Below, piece after piece: positions 61,271 through 64,000 of a stretch of DNA of 64,000 bases. Below the pieces are notes generated by a model. It did not search any database and was not told where the DNA came from. It was given only the letters and a program-made list of their open reading frames with translations. This stretch comes from Thalassospira tepidiphila MCCC 1A03514 (GTDB taxonomy: Bacteria > Pseudomonadota > Alphaproteobacteria > Rhodospirillales > Thalassospiraceae). Made by a program: the position numbers and the translations under genes. Position 1 is the stretch's first letter; every line of letters starts with the position of its first letter. The stretch lies in contig NZ_JPVZ01000001.1 in the NCBI RefSeq assembly GCF_001662875.1, positions 434,001-498,000 of the forward strand. Reading direction: 5' to 3'.

Positions 61271-63112
61271 CTACTTCGAAGGAGCCATTTGTGAGAGATC
61301 AACAAGGGATCGGAATTGTAGACACTCATTATAAAGTTGTTCAAACGTTCCTGTCTGCAGTATACGCCCACTATCAAGCATAATAATCCTATCGCAATCA
61401 CGTAATGTACTGAGCCGGTGAGCAATCATTATGATTGTGGAGTTTTTCCTGATTTCACAAAGGGCATCACTGAATGCCTTTTCATTAGCCGAGTCCAAGC
61501 CGGAAGTCGCTTCATCAAAAACCAAAAAATCTGGTCTCTCATAAAGCACGCGGGCAATCCCCAAACGCTGTCTTTGCCCACCGGAAAAACGGGAACCATC
61601 CTCTCCTACGAACTCGTGAATCCCATTTGGGAGGGTGCTTACAAATTCCTTCATTTGAGCTATCTCGAGGGCTTCCCAAACTTTCTGCTCATCAATATCT
61701 TCCGAAGCTTCGCCGAAGGCCACATTACGAGCCACCGTATCTTCGATAATAAAAACCGATTGAGGAACAAAACCGATATGTTTGTGCCAAGCACGCAAGT
61801 TTTTTTGCTCGCTAAGAGGCACATCATCAACCAAAATTGTCCCATTTTTGGGCGCAACCAAACCCATAAGAAGGGCAACTAGAGTGCTTTTCCCAGCTCC
61901 TGAGGCACCCGTAATCCCAATAGTTTCTCCCTTGAAGATCTCAAAATCCGCGCTCTCCACCGCGCAAGCCTGTGATTCTGGGTAGCAATATGAAACATCT
62001 TTGAAAGTAATTTTTGACTTGAAGGGTAAAGGATCAGGCTCAGTTACAGGCTTAAATATTCCTCGCTCAAGCTGATGGAATTCGTCAGCAATTATATCCA
62101 CTGCATTGTTACTGATGTTCATCAATTGTAGCGAACCTAAAATTCGGTTTATTACCGGTGTCAGGCGAAAAAACGACGCCGCAAGGAGACCCAAAATAGC
62201 TAGTCCTGGCTGCTCTTGAGTGCTAAAAAACATCACATAGGTCACGACCGACAATATGCCAACGATAACCGCTCCCTCTGTTACCAGAGGAGGAATAGTT
62301 GCCATGAAGTTATAATGGGCTTGCCTTCCAAAGTTTCTAAACTCCACTTTCGCATATGCATCTAAAAAGAAATTTTCTTTTGCAGTTAATTTTGTTTCTT
62401 TAATCATACCAATAGACTGACGCATTATACTTTGGCGAACTTTGAAAAGATCGTTCAGCTCAGCCCCGATTTTCTTAAAAGGCCCTCTCATGAAAGCGTA
62501 AAGTGCCCAAGAAACGAAAGCGATTAGCAACAAGCTAAGCAACATTTCTGCAGGCAAAACAAAAGTTAGTAGAATACAAAGCCCAATTAATATTGCGAAA
62601 TTAACTAGTAAATTAATAAAAGGCGCAATAAATTGATCATATACAGCGGCCGTCAACGCCATATTTCGAATGATTTCTGAACTAGACTTGGCTAAGTGAA
62701 CGCTATAGTCAGAGAAGAGATAAATATTCATCAATCTCTTTGAAAGATCTCCCTTCCATTGCGCTAAAGAACGCATCTGCATCCAATTGAACATGAGCAT
62801 ATAAGCGTTCTTACCAAGCAAAACTAGCCCAATCAGTCCAATAATAGCTATCGACAATGTAGTGTCTGATTCAATTCCAACAAAGTCGACTACTTGAGGA
62901 AGATACGGAATATTGGCAATTTTGTCAGGTGCAACTATAACGACTAGGAGCGGGAACACCAACCCCACCCCTGTCATTTCTATAAGTGCAGCAACAAAGC
63001 TTAGAACGACAAAGCCAAAAAATTGAGCCCAGCGAACAGATATTTCAGCTGCCACAAAGTCTAGCCCAACGGGAGACAAAGTTAGCCTTAGAAGTTTTAG
63101 CAGTTTTGACAT
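61271..63112 (-). CDS. ABC transporter, fused membrane and ATPase domains (PglK/MsbA-like flippase)
   Basis: 613 residues: about six membrane helices (25-315) and an ATPase domain with Walker A GITGASGAGKSTLVALLMGL, signature FSGGQRQRLGIARVLYERPD, Walker B FLVFDEATSGLD and switch His in MIAHRLSTL. Homodimeric exporters of this type (PglK, MsbA, WlaB) flip lipid-linked oligosaccharides across the inner membrane. Placement in the island suggests it is the flippase instead of a Wzx. Stop at 61271 lies 10 bases before neuA. Confidence 0.88.
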   Translation of the reverse strand: MSKLLKLLRLTLSPVGLDFVAAEISVRWAQFFGFVVLSFVAALIEMTGVGLVFPLLVVIVAPDKIANIPYLPQVVDFVGIESDTTLSIAIIGLIGLVLLGKNAYMLMFNWMQMRSLAQWKGDLSKRLMNIYLFSDYSVHLAKSSSEIIRNMALTAAVYDQFIAPFINLLVNFAILIGLCILLTFVLPAEMLLSLLLIAFVSWALYAFMRGPFKKIGAELNDLFKVRQSIMRQSIGMIKETKLTAKENFFLDAYAKVEFRNFGRQAHYNFMATIPPLVTEGAVIVGILSVVTYVMFFSTQEQPGLAILGLLAASFFRLTPVINRILGSLQLMNISNNAVDIIADEFHQLERGIFKPVTEPDPLPFKSKITFKDVSYCYPESQACAVESADFEIFKGETIGITGASGAGKSTLVALLMGLVAPKNGTILVDDVPLSEQKNLRAWHKHIGFVPQSVFIIEDTVARNVAFGEASEDIDEQKVWEALEIAQMKEFVSTLPNGIHEFVGEDGSRFSGGQRQRLGIARVLYERPDFLVFDEATSGLDSANEKAFSDALCEIRKNSTIIMIAHRLSTLRDCDRIIMLDSGRILQTGTFEQLYNECLQFRSLVDLSQMAPSK

Positions 63113-63152
63113 GTAACCCTACTCGTCACGTTCTGCATATTTAAGCTTTTCA

Positions 63153-64000
63153 CTAGGCGTTGTCACAAACAGTGCGCCTTAATTGCCATTGATTCCCTTC
63201 AAACTTCCAAAGGTGTGGTGAACGAAAAGTATTAGTTAACCTATCAAAGTATTCTCTATTCATTTCCGGGTGCTCAAACATTTTCGATGCTACAGGAAAA
63301 TCTTTTGGGCTAATACTCAGGTAATCGAAGTTTTCCTTCTCAAACCTTTCGGAATATTCCCCATCAAATCGACGCACTAGACTAATTGCTTCATCTCTAT
63401 CAATTTCGCCATTCCTAATTTCTTGCGAAGAATCATAGGTTGCGCGCCCAATACCAAACTTGATGAAAGTAGTATAGTAGTGCAGGTCATCAATCTTATC
63501 GTCAATGGAGCTATATTTGCTGTAGGTTCCTGCAGAACGCTCAGGAGCGGCCTCAAAACCACCATGCTCGACAGAGTAGTAGTAACATTCTTGCGGGTGC
63601 CACGGAATGTAATAACCAAGATAGTGCACGTCGACGTTTGCCTGCTTCAGTAACTCTGGATTTGGTGGCATATATGGCTTCAAATCGTGCTCACTCAGAC
63701 CAAATGAGCTTTTGAGCTCAGCAACGGAGGTTCCCGCCAAGTAAATTTGGGATTGGTCTGGACTAGAAAAGAATTCCCAGTCTTTTGTCGCTTTGTCATC
63801 GGCAGCAGACGAATTGCCATATTCCGTCGGATTCTCGCCATAAAACACCAACGGGATGCCAAGCTGAGCAGCCATTTTAGGGGGGAAGTACATCTGTCCC
63901 ATAATAAACGGCTGGAACGGATGGAACATCTGCTCCAACGCCAAACGCGTTAGAAGCCTATGAGCACGTCCATTGGGAGTGAAAAGATAGTTGTCGAACC
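63153..64000 (-). CDS. Second N-acetyl sugar amidotransferase (PseA/LegG-like), 5' part beyond the window
   Basis: The minus frame is open from the right edge to the stop at 63153 (about 282 codons), so the N-terminus and PP-loop are missing. Visible text FDNYLFTPNGRAHRLLTRLA at the edge, FHPFQPFIMGQMYFPPKMAA, GIPLVFYGENPTEYGN and FIKFGIGRATYDSSQEIRNG, EIDRDEAISLVRRFDGEYSER are characteristic of the PseA/LegG/WbpG amidotransferases that make acetamidino sugars. It is not the same gene as WbpG at 46043; sequence and length differ. Next to neuA/neuB it may amidinate a nonulosonic acid. Confidence 0.85.
   Translation of the reverse strand, partial: FDNYLFTPNGRAHRLLTRLALEQMFHPFQPFIMGQMYFPPKMAAQLGIPLVFYGENPTEYGNSSAADDKATKDWEFFSSPDQSQIYLAGTSVAELKSSFGLSEHDLKPYMPPNPELLKQANVDVHYLGYYIPWHPQECYYYSVEHGGFEAAPERSAGTYSKYSSIDDKIDDLHYYTTFIKFGIGRATYDSSQEIRNGEIDRDEAISLVRRFDGEYSERFEKENFDYLSISPKDFPVASKMFEHPEMNREYFDRLTNTFRSPHLWKFEGNQWQLRRTVCDNA

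Noticed and set aside
42064-64000. Mobile element or phage borders of the island
   Set aside because: No integrase, transposase, tRNA target or flanking direct repeat was seen at 42064; the other border is outside the window.
1-64000. tRNA, rRNA or CRISPR loci
   Set aside because: No cloverleaf-like genes, rRNA segments or regularly spaced repeats were recognised on reading both strands.

Overview
The window looks like a chromosomal segment of a marine-type alphaproteobacterium of the order Rhodospirillales, probably Thalassospira or a close relative. This is inferred from gene content: UbiK, YbjN next to proC, a phasin, phaA/phaB, petABC, choline-sulfatase with a BCCT carrier, and an frcBCAK-type fructose transporter. 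No rRNA, tRNA, CRISPR array, insertion sequence or phage gene was recognised.

Positions 1-42063 are ordinary, moderately GC-rich core genome in small operons on both strands. In order they hold lgt (cut by the left edge), hldD, ubiK, a YbjN protein, proC, a TetR regulator, a phasin, csaA, two cytoplasmic PAS-PAS chemoreceptor-like proteins, ferredoxin-NADP reductase, a nitroreductase, an EnvZ/OmpR-type pair, a MarR regulator, ilvE, a secreted binding protein and a PfpI protein. Next come a choline-O-sulfate module (BCCT carrier, betC, LysR), an agmatinase-family gene, hemF-trmL, petABC, another binding protein, a methyltransferase, gloB, an frcR/frcBCAK fructose system, phaB and phaA, a copper cassette (DUF411, multicopper oxidase, small Cys/Met-rich secreted protein), and an Lrp regulator divergent from a Gate-domain membrane protein.

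From about 42064 to the right edge the character changes. The DNA is visibly AT-richer, all genes lie on the minus strand, many overlap by 1-14 bases, and four genes have TTG as the best-supported start. This is a surface-polysaccharide (O-antigen or capsule) island. Its left part holds UDP-sugar acid genes of the wbpB/wbpD/wbpE type, a GT4 glycosyltransferase and a WbpG-HisF-HisH set that in other bacteria turns an N-acetyl group into an acetamidino group. The middle holds an AsnB-type amidotransferase, a NeuD-type acetyltransferase, an NHL beta-propeller, a Gfo/Idh dehydrogenase and three consecutive uncharacterised GT-B-like proteins. The right part holds an aminoglycoside-phosphotransferase-fold kinase overlapping a divergent NeuB, a methyltransferase, a CMP-sugar synthetase (NeuA family), an ABC flippase/exporter and the C-terminal part of a second N-acetyl-sugar amidotransferase cut by the right edge. 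The island therefore appears to build a polymer with more than one amidinated or amidated acidic sugar, including a nonulosonic-acid-like residue.

Regulatory signals stand out. A TGC-RG-YGC box occurs twice around the phasin promoter and once each upstream of phaA, phaB and petA, which suggests one storage regulon (PhaR-like) that also touches the bc1 complex. petA also has a perfect FNR-type box. frcR and frcB share a perfect 12-base inverted repeat. The two PAS receptor genes share one upstream element although one has lost the signalling hairpin.
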